Positions 38,201 through 50,200 of a stretch of DNA of 64,000 nucleotides are shown piece by piece; position 1 is the stretch's first letter, and each line of letters begins with the position of its first letter. The stretch is taken from assembly GCA_013399305.1 (NCBI GenBank), contig VXAI01000193.1:692843-756842 (forward strand), in the 5' to 3' direction. A program made the position numbers and the translations under genes. The stretch comes from Rostratula benghalensis. Lineage: Eukaryota; Chordata; Aves; Charadriiformes; Rostratulidae. The notes under the pieces were generated by a model. The model was not told the origin of the DNA. It saw nothing but the letters and a program-made list of their open reading frames with translations, and did no database searches.

Positions 38201-41200
38201 CAGCTGTCTTCTATAAACTTCTCAGTGTCTGATTCCCTTATGTTCTGTTTACATGTTTTTATGTAAACAATATGTGAGTGGGTGCATGTTTAAATACACC
38301 TTTAAGTGTTGTACTGTTTGTAAATCATGACATTTCTACTCCTACATTTGTAGGTTAGTCCCCCACACACCTCACATGTTTTAATCTTAATATTTTCAAT
38401 GTCTTCGAAGAGCACTTGTCTCCTACTGGTTTGTCTTTGCTTACCAATTTCACCAGATGGCTTTGCCTTCCTTTTCGATGGAGTGGTCAGTCCCCCAGCA
38501 CTCCTCAAGCCTAATATCCAGCAACGCTGCATTTATGCTGAAGGGCTAAGATTTAAGATGAGGTTTAGGGAAAATTAGCCTGTCGTTACAGGCTTGGAGA
38601 AATAAAAGATCACCCAAATGCCAGATCTGACCTGACCTTTAAATGTACTGCTCCAATAATATTTTTCAATAACTGCACATCCCACTCTTTCCCTTGAAGG
38701 ACAAGGGATATGAATCAATTACTGCAGCCAGTCAGTTATGAGCTGGCCAAACTCTGCTGAGAAAAAAAACCAACTGGACTCCAACATCCAAAGCAAAAGT
38801 ATTGCTCCTCATAAAGCATGCACTTGTTTGCATTGTTTTAGCAAAAAGAGGAAGGAAAAAAGTTGTTGATACCCTTTTTACAGCTGTTAGAAAATGAACA
38901 AGAGGCTTCTAGCATAGAGGAATTTTACTTTCCATGTTTGCACACTCTTTTTTTTTTCTGCTAGGAACAAAGAAATGCAGCTACAAACATGATGTCTAAT
39001 GATGATTTCCAATCTCACTTTGCATATAAAAATCCTTTCAGGTTTTGAAAAGTCTCAGCACAAACTGCAAACATCTGAATGAATTCCAGGGCTTAAATAC
39101 AAACCTGTAGGAAAAAAAATAATCCTGGAAACCCCCTTGTACTTCTGCACATCGACAGGATTTAGCTCTATGACAATCATATATTACAAATAAGTAGGTA
39201 AAGGACAAAAAAATGAGATGCTTTATTGGGAGAAATATTAATTGAAAACGTTATCTCAAAAAGTGGCCAACAAGGAGCTCTTTTACCATTTTTTTTCTGA
39301 GTGGGCTTGAAAGTCAGCTACATCCACTCAAATCTGTACTCCAGCTGGGATGTCGACTCCCCTTAGAAAAGCATGTGGGGATGGATATTCCCAGTCAGAA
39401 TCCATGGTTGCTTCTTGTAAGTCACTCATCTACTCATCTTACAGGAGAGAACACAATTTATACACCTTTCATCACTTGTATGCAGTTCAGTCAGTGAAAA
39501 CACTGTTGGAGCTGATTCTTGCTGCCTGCCTTAAGCTCAGAAATCCTGAACCATGGGGCTGCCGGCTGCCTGCACTAGTCCCTTGGCTGCTGCCACTGGG
39601 AGTCCCACTGGTAATGAAATAAAAATGGGAATCCAGTGCAGAAAGCCCAGCAACAAGCAGTGTTTTTCTCAAGAGAAAGAATCCAACTACAAAATAGTAT
39701 CTAGCAAACGTACGTGTAAGGAAAACTCTGATGTGCTTTGCCTGCTTTCTCTCACTTTAGGCTGCTCATGTGGAGACATTCTCTGCTTTTCTCAGAGAAG
39801 CTGGAAGGTGCAATTGCTGCAGGGGCCACCTCCCTCTTGTGAATTGTGTGTGCACATCTCTGTACTGCCACAGCATTCATGGATGGCTGCTGGAAAAGCA
39901 ATATAACTGCTTCATTCTTCAGTTCCCCATATTTACTGTGGGAGTAATATTAACTAGTAAGAATTGATGGTGATATCAGCAATAAAGACTATGATGCAGT
40001 CAGGAATGACACTGTTGTGGGCTTACATAGAATCACAGAATCATAGAATTGTCCAGGTTGGAAGGGACCTTTAAGATCACTTAGTCCAACCATCAACCTA
40101 ACTTTGATAAAAAACCCCATCACTAAAACATGTCACTGAGCACTATACCTACCCTTCTTTTAAATACTTCTAGGGATGGTGCCTCAACCACTTCCCTGGG
40201 CAGCCCATTCCAATGCTTAATAACCCTTTTCAGTGTAATAACTATTCCTGATATCCAATCTGAACCTCCCCTGGCGCAACATGAGGCCATTTCCTTTTGT
40301 CCTATTGCCTGTGACTTGGGAGAAAGACATGATTTTTCATGTAGCTAGCTCTTATTTGATTTGCAAATGTTTCTTATATCCTCTCTGTTTCTACAGTTGG
40401 GTGGGGTTTTTTAAGATTTCAATAAAAGGATGAGATTCCATTTTGGTAAAATGAATCTTTGCTTAGACAACTGTCTCCGTTTTCCAGCCCTGATCACGAT
40501 GCACTTCTGCAGTAGTCAGAGATGATCTTATGGCCCATGTGGAAAAGATCAAGGTCCTTAATGATATCTCAAATAATGTTTCACCAGCTAGTTCTATACT
40601 CCTGCTCTTGTTTCTCTTTCTTTAAGAAAATAAACTCTTCTTGAAGCTTTGTTGTCATCCAATAACAGCTAAATAGCATTAATATCAGGTGATAAAAATG
40701 AAAGGCCACGGTAATTCAGAAGCAACAAGCTTGAATGCTACGTGAAATAAATGAAGACAAAGTAAACAAGGTCAGCTCAACTGGGTAACATAAAAGGCAT
40801 CATCTTCTCTCACAGCCTTCTGATCTGAATTTAACCTAAAATTGCCCAGTCCTTTCTCAGGCCTCGGTAAAATAGCTTTTACACAACTACCAGGTTTCTG
40901 CAGGAATCTTACATCTATCCAGTCAGATGCTGGGACATTTTTAGCAGAGAAGCAGCCCATGAAATGCTGTGAAAGCTGCTGCAGGTTTAGAGCAAGTGGG
41001 TCTTCACAAAGACTCCTGGAAACCTCTCACATAAAGATTTAGCCTTTAGTACACCACTCTGAATTAGGGTTTTAAAATATTATATTACACTGATAAAAAT
41101 GTGATTAGAGTTTTACTGCATCTAATCTTGTTGCCTATACAACTGGGTCTGGAACATGTGGGGCTCAGTTCACTCTTTCTTCTTCATCGCACTTAAGGTT

Positions 41201-44200
41201 TAAACTGTTCTTACAACAGTTACATAGTGGTATAAAACCATAAGCTAATGTAAATTTACTGTAGAATTACAGGTGTATAGATGAGATCAGCACCAGTGTT
41301 TCTAAATCCATGTTCTTGTTCCCCTGATCCTCTCTGGGACATAAAAAAAAGAAAATTAGAAAAAGCATCCTTATTAGAATGAAGAAGCAAAATACAAGCC
41401 ACAGCTCTGAACCATTAAACAGACAAACTTCACAGGTTTGTTTAAGTTGGCAGTTAGGTCATTTTGAAGTGATCCTGTAGAAGACTCCGCTGTTTAAAGT
41501 TCTACTGGGAAGATATGAAGCAGCTGTACCCTCTCAGAAGCAAGAGCAGGTATGGTTAGCTGATACCATAAAGACCTGTCTGCACGTCAGACAAGAAGTT
41601 CTGAAGTGACAGAACTGGGTTGCAGCCCGTCTGGTAAACACTTTCAGCAAGACTGTAAGACAGCCTCGAATGAGTTGATTATTCTCATCCCTGCTTGATG
41701 CCAGGGAAAGGTTGTGAGGATTTAACAAGTAACAGCCAGAATGAATATTCTTCCAATAAAAGATGGGTGCAGTCCTGACTAATGTGCTCTAGGCAATCCT
41801 GCTTTAGCAGGGGAATTGGACTAGATCTCTAGATGTCCCTTCCAACTCTGACAATTCTGTGAAAAAAATTATGATCAGCAGGACAGCCTGCTGTTGTCAT
41901 CATATTTTTCAATTGAAGGAGCAGGACAGTTAAAAAAAATGCCAGCTAAAAGAACTGGGCATTTTTGGTACATCTGGTTTGTGTTCGTGTACATGAGGGC
42001 AAATGTAGTATGTAGCTGAAATATTTATAGTATATTTTTGAATAGTTATCTTCTGATCAACAGCCTTCAAGATATGCTCTTTGTATAAAATAAATAACCA
42101 GTATCAACTCCTCAGAGTTGCAGTATGGACCCAGTTTTCACAGAACCGCTTCCAGTAAGATAAAAAGGTCTGGCATGATGTTCTGAAGTCCCTCCTGAAG
42201 TCTTTTCATCACTCTTTCAAGGTTCACAACAGATTGATTTCACCTGTTCAGAACAGGTGTAGCAGATCAATGTCTGCCCAACCCTTCCTGATGCTTTTTC
42301 AGCTCTTGCCACTGTATTTTGTAAATATATTCCTGCAGTGTGGCAGGCTGAAGCCCCAGAGCAGGGAACAAGACAGACCGTTACACTGTCCCAACTGCAC
42401 CTCTCTCTTTATGAACGCTATTTTTCATGCAAAGCCTCTGTGTTCATTTGGATTGAGACAGAGGATGCCAGAACCATACTAAAGCCAGAGGAGAAAGTGG
42501 CAGATAAAACACCTTGAAGGGATTCATGAGAAGTCATCATCAATATGAGTCACCTGCAGTACCCAAATCTACTCTTCCTTAGGGTTTGCAGTGACTTTAT
42601 GTTAGGTAAACATTCCAGCCAACATGTGTATAAATCTTATGTCAGCTTTAAAAAATAAAATATCTTGATTTCTGAATATCCTGCTGTAGGCACTCAGGAC
42701 AGACAAACAGCAGAAACAAAGGCAGTTCAGTGTATCCGACTGCTGAAATTTTCCGAGGTCTGCTCTATCAAAAAATTGGAACAGAGGACCGCTGGGAAAA
42801 TCAATTTTTCACCTGCAATCCACTATTTTCTATGTTCATTGTTGCCTTACTTTATTGACCTTTATATTTTGATCAGTGCTCGTTTAGAATAAATGAGCTT
42901 GAAACAGAGCTGGAGATGAGGAAATTATTTTCGTTTCTCCAATTCTTTTCTTTAGCAACCAGTGATGAATTTAATAAAATCCCACTAGAAGGCTGACTGT
43001 CACCGTACAGAAAATTCATTAATTTACTTTGATGAATCTGTCAGTAGACAAATTACTGGGACCACTGACTCACTCTGTCACCCCTGGAGCAGGGGCACGG
43101 AATAACAAAGGTTACTGGCGATGGTTTTGATGGTTTTGCAACAGCAGTTTTTATCTGGTTTTGTGAGCAAGCCAAATACCTAGGGATGTTCTAGCGTACC
43201 TGTCATTTAGCTGGTAGTATCATTAGACCAACATTCAAATACATAGGAGCATAAAGTCCACATGAGCAGATACAGGTGTCCTTCTGAAAAGCCCCTCACT
43301 TCCTCCTGCAGCGGAGTAAACAGGAATTTGAACGCACTAAATGAAGAGAATAAGCACTAACTAATGAGAGGAGAGGAATGTCTCTAATTTTAGGCAGGTT
43401 CACATGCACAGTTTTTTAATAAACATAAGTACATGAGTATGAGTTTTATTTTTATTCTGCTTTCCTAATAAATGAGATTCCATGATTGCATTATTAATTG
43501 GTGGTTGCCACCTCCACCCACCCTTCACTTCTAACCTCAAGCTGTTGGCTTTTCATCTGAAGTTGACAAAGGGAGAAGAAATCTTCGTGATGCTAAAATG
43601 CTGCAATTTCAGTGAAAATTAGCAGCTGGGAAGAGCAGAGAGCCTCACGTTAGTGTTTTCATTATGCAGTGTGAACTTGGCAGTTACCTGTTCTGCATGA
43701 CCTGTCAGTTGTCCTAGAAGTACTCATATAATGGCAGAATAATTAGCCCTCCTGCCAGCCACAATATGTGCTGTCTCCCAGTTGGTTATGTAGAGGAGAA
43801 AGAATTGCTGAAAATATGAAAATAAGTTGATGGGATACAGGGAGAGCTTGAGGAAGGCATTTGAGGTGATTTGGAACAAAGTGGGAGAGAGAGCAGCAAG
43901 AGATGAGCCTACATGAAAGCATACCTTCTGGCAACCCGACCCCATCAGCTCCACTGCTCAAACCACAGCTTGATTTCACAACTTTGCACTGGAGTGTTAC
44001 ACTGGTTCAACAGCTAACGTGGACACATGATACTCTGGTGCTGAAGTAACAGAACGAGGTCTGGTTTTTACTTGGTCTGGGAATAAGCAAGCCTGGTAGA
44101 GAGATGTTTTCTCCAGAATGGATCCAGAGAAGAAAGAGCTGTGTGACTTTGCTGAAAGGGCTAAGTTTAAGACCATAAAGCTGTATGAATGGGTAAGTCC

Positions 44201-47200
44201 TCTAGACACCTAAATCAGCATTAGACATCACTGTACAAATTTAGGTTGGCTTTAGAGGACATTATTTTATACATTACAAAACTAAAGAATTCTATCTAAA
44301 TTAGAGTGCTAACGTTAATAAGCACAGGTTAATGCTAAATACAAGCAAACACAAAAGCTCAGCAGCTGGTTTACTACATCATCCTTTTGTATCCATCCCA
44401 GATCAGGGTACTGAAAAAGAAACAATAATAAATGGTATCATCATGAATCATAATTAAGGAAATAGACATATCTTCACTTTTAGATTTCAAAGCTTTCATA
44501 AATGAAATAAACTCTAGAGTGACATTCAGCTAGGTTCTGAAATATCAGCAAAGACCTATGAAGCATGTTGTGCTCCTAAGCAGAACACAGACCATGTGTT
44601 GACATTTACTTGTCAACTAACACGACCGAGGTTACAGTGAAAGTCTGTACAGAAGGTAGAAACAAAACCAAGACTTTCTGATTCATCCTTCTCCATCTGA
44701 TGCCATAAAAAGTAGAATATTGCATCAGATCCACTCATTGTGCATTAGAAAATTACAGCAATAACAAAGAGAGAATAATCTTGTGGTTATGACACTGGAC
44801 TTGGAATATTTTTTGTCCAGCTCTTGGTTCCGCTACAATGTCAAGCAAGTTATCCAGTTTTTTCTCCTCAGCCACTTGTCTGTAAAACAACAGAATTTCC
44901 TTTTTCTATCTTGTCTGTATATGGCCCAATGGTTTTGGGAAATAGACTGCTTCTCATTATATGTCTGAACAATCCCTAGCACAGTGGGCCGTACAATCAG
45001 ATACGCTCTTGGACGTCTATCTGAATACAAACAATTATTTATAGCGCATTTTAATCTGTATTTCAGAATGTGTTCAGGACGTTTTGTAAACCTTTTCACA
45101 TTGCAAGTCCATTGCAAAGAGCTGATGTGGGGAAAGCATGTCAGCAAAAGCATTGAGAGCTGACTTTAAAGACACCTCCTACCTGCACGGGTGTCTCCAG
45201 AGTGTAGATGTGCTCCCCGCGCACATTGTAGAACTTGACAAGAGCACTCTTCAACAGGGAACCATTGCTGAGGTCAACCAGCTGGCTTTGCTTCTCCATG
45301 CCTGCTACTGCAAGTAGGTCTCCTTGTGTACACCACTGTACCACCACGTCTGAAATCACAAAAACAGTTTCCAATCATCACTGGCTGGAATCAGTAGGAA
45401 CAGCATTTCCAGATGCTGCAAAGTGACTTGAATGGTTAAATCGTGCTCTCAAAGGTTACTTAAGTACTTAGAAGCCCACATCCTTTCATCAAAAGAGTAG
45501 CAAATATGCCACCATATGCACTCCTGAGAATTACTTTCTTTTTATTTTGTAAATTGCAAAAGATGTGTAAAAACTCTTAATTTGTCTCTCTCTATGGTGA
45601 GTCTAGAATGTAATCAGTGGTTGCTCCCAAGTACAAGAGATATTAGAGATATTAGAACTGATGTGGAAGATGCTATGCACACCTTTGGGGTAAATAATTA
45701 GAATTAAGTCAATATGCACATAAATAACCTCACTGACTCTTTAGTCTGGAGAAGAGAAGGCTGAGGGAAGACATTATTCATGCTCACAAGTATCTGAAGG
45801 GTGGGTTGAAGGAGGATGGAGCTGAACTCTTCTCAGTGGTTCTCAGTGACAGGATGAGGGGCAACAGGGACAAGCTGGAACACAGGAAGTTCCATTGAAA
45901 CATGAGGAAAAAATTTATGGTGAAGATGACAGAGCCCTGGAAGATGCTGCCCAGGGAGGGTGTGGAGTCCCCTTCTCTGGAGACCTTCAAGCCCTGCCTG
46001 GATGCAGTCCTGAGTGATGTGCTCTGGGCAATCCTGCTTTAGCAGGGGAGTGGGACTGGATGATCTCTAGAGGTCCCTTCTACCTCTGACAATGCCATGA
46101 TTCTGTGACTGAGACAGCAGCAGCAGAGAGCAGAGTATTTATCTGGAAAGGCCTAAGTGCAAAAAAGCAGCATATTAGGCAATGCCTCATGTTCTCACTG
46201 CTGTGAATGTAACTTTTAGTATCACTCAAATTAGAATTACATTTTGTTATAACACCAAACTAGAAAGACTTCGGGGTTTTGTACATAAATACAGATGGCC
46301 TCCAAGTCATAGGTTTTCTTTTGACACATGACTTGTGAAAATCTACTCATCTGTCTCATCAGAGATTGCCAGAAGCACACAGGGACTGCTTAGCCTCTCG
46401 TGCATGGATATGAATATACATATCAGTTACTTCTACAGGCAGCTCACGATGAGGAACGCCCACAGCTTAATTTGGGGATGCTAATTTCAAACCCTTATAT
46501 CCTCCAGCTCTTTGTCACACTGCAACAAGAGCACTAAACCAGTATTTGGTGTTTCTGCTTGTGTTCCGCAGGCAGATTTGCATGTGCAAGGAATACTGAG
46601 CTAGTCTTTAAATCTTTTTAGTCTTAAACCAGAGGTGAAAGGCAGCTATTTTGTGCTGAGACAAAGTGAAGGTAAAGACAAAACTTTTGTGCTCTGGGAT
46701 GCTCAATCTGCCAAGAACCTTTTGAAGACATTTGTGGGCGAGAAGCTGTCTTCAAATGAAGAAGCAAGAGAGAAATGAGAGTTGGCAGGAAGGATCTCAA
46801 AATTGTTTCAAGTTGTCAACTTGTCATTTTCAGGGACTTTTATGTGCAATTTTAAATGGTTTTGTATTATTTCAACTTTCTGATATTCCTCATGGGAATT
46901 ATACTTCTGTACCTATCAGAGGCAAGACACATGTTCCTCAAGATAATTTTTCCACAGCTAGGCTTTGTATGTTTCTTTTTTTCTCTTAGTCCTCAGTCTT
47001 CTGAGTAACCTACAAGGGCATTTATTCATCTTTCTCAGAGAGTGTAACAATAGGCAGGCTGGAAATCAATGAAGCAAGCAGATCAACTCCACTTTTGGTA
47101 ATTGGATTAACTGCACAACTACCAAAGTGAAAAAGCAGCTTCTTTTCAATACATATCTTCAGGTAAAACTTTCAGTTGGTCCCCATACCAAGAGGATGAG

Positions 47201-50200
47201 GAGGGATTAGCGTGTCCAGCATTTTTCTCTCTGAAAACACCTAGAATTAAGCTGCTGCAAAGGCAGCAAAGGGCTGGGTGCAGGCAGCAGAGTCCCCCAG
47301 GACACCGTGGCTCTACAGCACTCCTTCCACTGCCAATGGGGTCTTCAATCATTATTGAATCTTGACATAAAATAGCTCAACTGATAACCAGGACTCAGCG
47401 CATGCACGGAGACCAGAAATCAGATGGTGGTTTCACACACAGGGTAACAATCTGCAAGTGAAGCAGAGCCATCCCTCAAAACTACTTGCCAGCCACTTGT
47501 ATATCAGCAAGTCTTGAACAGACAGCACTCTAAACAGCTCTGCAGGTAGTAGTTGTAGGCAACTAGTGCAACTATTAGCAGTTCTGCAGGTAGCAGTGTC
47601 CTGAGAATCACTGAGTTAGAAACGTAAAAAAAAGGATAGGATAGGATACAACTGAACAGACCTCTACTAGAACTGGTAAAGCTTCCAAGAGTGTTCAAAA
47701 TGCATGAAAAGAAGAACCTGTATTTGGGTGATGAAATTCATATCCAACAGCAAATGGGTGGGGGATTTTGCATTAGTTTAATATGAATACTCCCAGTGAA
47801 ATGAAATCTATGCAAAACTAGTAGAACTGCAAAAATATATTGGTAATGCTTGAAATAGTTTTATAGTTGCCCGCTTTCAAAATACATTGAGTAGCCTACA
47901 ACCACCCATAAAGACAAGGACATCTGCTGCAGAGACCACAAAGCAATACTTGCAGATTTCAAAGAGAAAGACATGAATTAAGACTCACACATGATACTGC
48001 AAGACCATCCACTCTCAACAGAATACCAAGTGGCTGGAGACCCTGAACTGGGAGGTTTTGCACATTCTTGCATGTGATAACAACCAGTAAAATTACAGGC
48101 ACTTGAAAAATAATTTGATAAGAAGGCAGAGAAAAAGTTTACATCTATGTGACAGGTAAATGCAAAATACTTTCCACTCTACAATGGGCAGCTTCAAAAC
48201 AACAGACGGTGATATCCCAATCACCTTTGTCTCTCTGCCTCATACACACTCCCAATCCAGCAAGATGTTGCACATTCTTCTTCTACTGATGTCAATGACA
48301 TTTACAGCTGTAAGAAATATTTCTACTGTAGTTTCTACATTAATATTTTGCTAAAGGAGGGTGATGTAACTAAAGGATTTTTCTTCCATTACTGAATGTC
48401 AATGGGGAAACAGGACAGCCATCCTCAGCAAGACAGAGCCCTGCAACTCTAAACAGAGAATAAGATGAAGTTCATTTCTCCTACTGTTTCCAGCTGAAAG
48501 TTAGATTAGATGATAATTCAAGAGTACTTTGTTTCCTATATTTTGTAATTCTGCAGAGATGCTGGGAACACCTCTTGGTGGATGTAACAAGAGCTTCTCT
48601 AAATTGGTTCCAGTTTCGCAGGCTTCAGGTGTCCTTTCAGCTGAAGAAATTTTCTGGACCACAGGGTTGCCCCAGGATCCTACATTCTGCCAGCCATGAG
48701 TTTCTTGTGTTGGCACAGATGGAAGCAGGAGTGGAAACCTCAATGATGTTTTAACCTAAAACTAACCTACACAGTGGATCACTCAAAAATTATTGGGCTG
48801 GTGGTAGGGCAAATTTTCACCAAAAATATCTTACCGTTACAGAACAGTTAAGAGTCTGCTCCAACAGCTTAATTTATTTTTTAAAAATCTAATATAAAGC
48901 TAATTTATCTGTGGAGATGAAAAAAAATCAATGGAACCTATACTTAAGTATGTGCTTATGTACCGTAGTGAATTAAAACTTCTCTCCAGGCAAAGCACCA
49001 TAAAATGTACTGGAAGTGTTGGCAAAGTAAGGGACTTTTTTGATAAGTAAGAACAGCAAAAATTTTCATGTGAATTAAAGATTTGACATGGAATACTGAT
49101 CTTACAAACACTTGTGCACATCACTTAGCAAGATGTATAGCAATTAATCAGTGGAATTTGCCTTCTCTCAGAATAACTCCCCTCAATAATTAATAGTTCT
49201 AGCAAGTTTTCAAAATTTGTGGGAGTCAAAGCAGAATTGCGATTCATACCTGGTTACCCAAAGCATGGGAGGAGACCTTGTGAATTAGAGATGCAAAGGA
49301 AGTGTTATGTAGCAGAGGCGTTCACACAAAGAAGCATAAACATATTAGCACATTCAGCTGGAAAACAGCAAACAGATCAATTTGCTCTACAAAACTGCCA
49401 TAAAAACACACCCTCAAAAACTGAAAACATTTTTTCCAACACAAAGCTGCTCGTCCACCAGCAGGTGTCACTGCTGGAAATGGCAATAACAGCAGCTGAG
49501 CGCTTCTGGGTTCGAGAGAAAAACGTAAAAATACAACCCATGAACACACCATTAAACATAGAAAAAAAAAAAGAAAAAAAAAAAGGATAGGAAGGGGCTA
49601 AAATGGCTTCCTTTTCTACCTTTCAACCCTGAGCGGATGATAGTAGGAGACAAGTCGTCATAGTTGTTCATCAAGCTGATGTCTCCCGACGTGAAGCTGA
49701 CAGTAAGTAGTGGCTTGGTGTTCTGCACCGGGACGGGATACGCAGCTGGGCCATCTGCAAAAAAAAAAGGCTCTGGAGTGAGCAAAAGGCAAGTGACCAG
49801 AAGTAATTACAGCCAGGCTGAAATACACTGTACTTCAGCCTGTCTGAGGGTTCCAACCCTCAAACTCTACCCGCAACATCTATGGGCAAAAGCAAAGCAG
49901 CTTTAGCCAGTTAGTTTGTCTGGTTTTGTGAAAAACCAATGTTTTTACTTTGTGAATTTTTACTGCAGTGTATCCAAAATCATTTATGCATACACTACTA
50001 TGCTATAAAGCAGTAGTGTTCTACCTTTCTCCATTGTCAGCTCCCCGAAGTGTCCACAATTGAAAACCAGTGCTTTGGAAGGTTTCCTTGGGACTCACGC
50101 TGAAAATCAGCATAATACACAACCTAATCACATTAAAAGCTGTTTGTTAGATGCACTTTCTGCTTGGACAAATGCTGGGGACTCCTCCTGAAGTCACATA

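Larger units (their letters stand above)
35183..45182 (-). other. TULP4 intron (phase 0), 10.0 kb
   Basis: The largest complete intron in the window. It holds three CR1 copies (36470-36988, 40027-40328, 41766-41863), two MIR-like relics (35350-35660, 44785-45010), a CA repeat and a 58-bp imperfect duplication. No additional exon is recognised. Confidence 0.85.
45350..49619 (-). other. TULP4 intron (phase 1), 4.3 kb
   Basis: It contains one CR1 copy (45741-46109). A short partial repeat of TCTGCAGGTAG words lies at 47538-47595. No other exon or RNA gene was seen. Confidence 0.85.
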
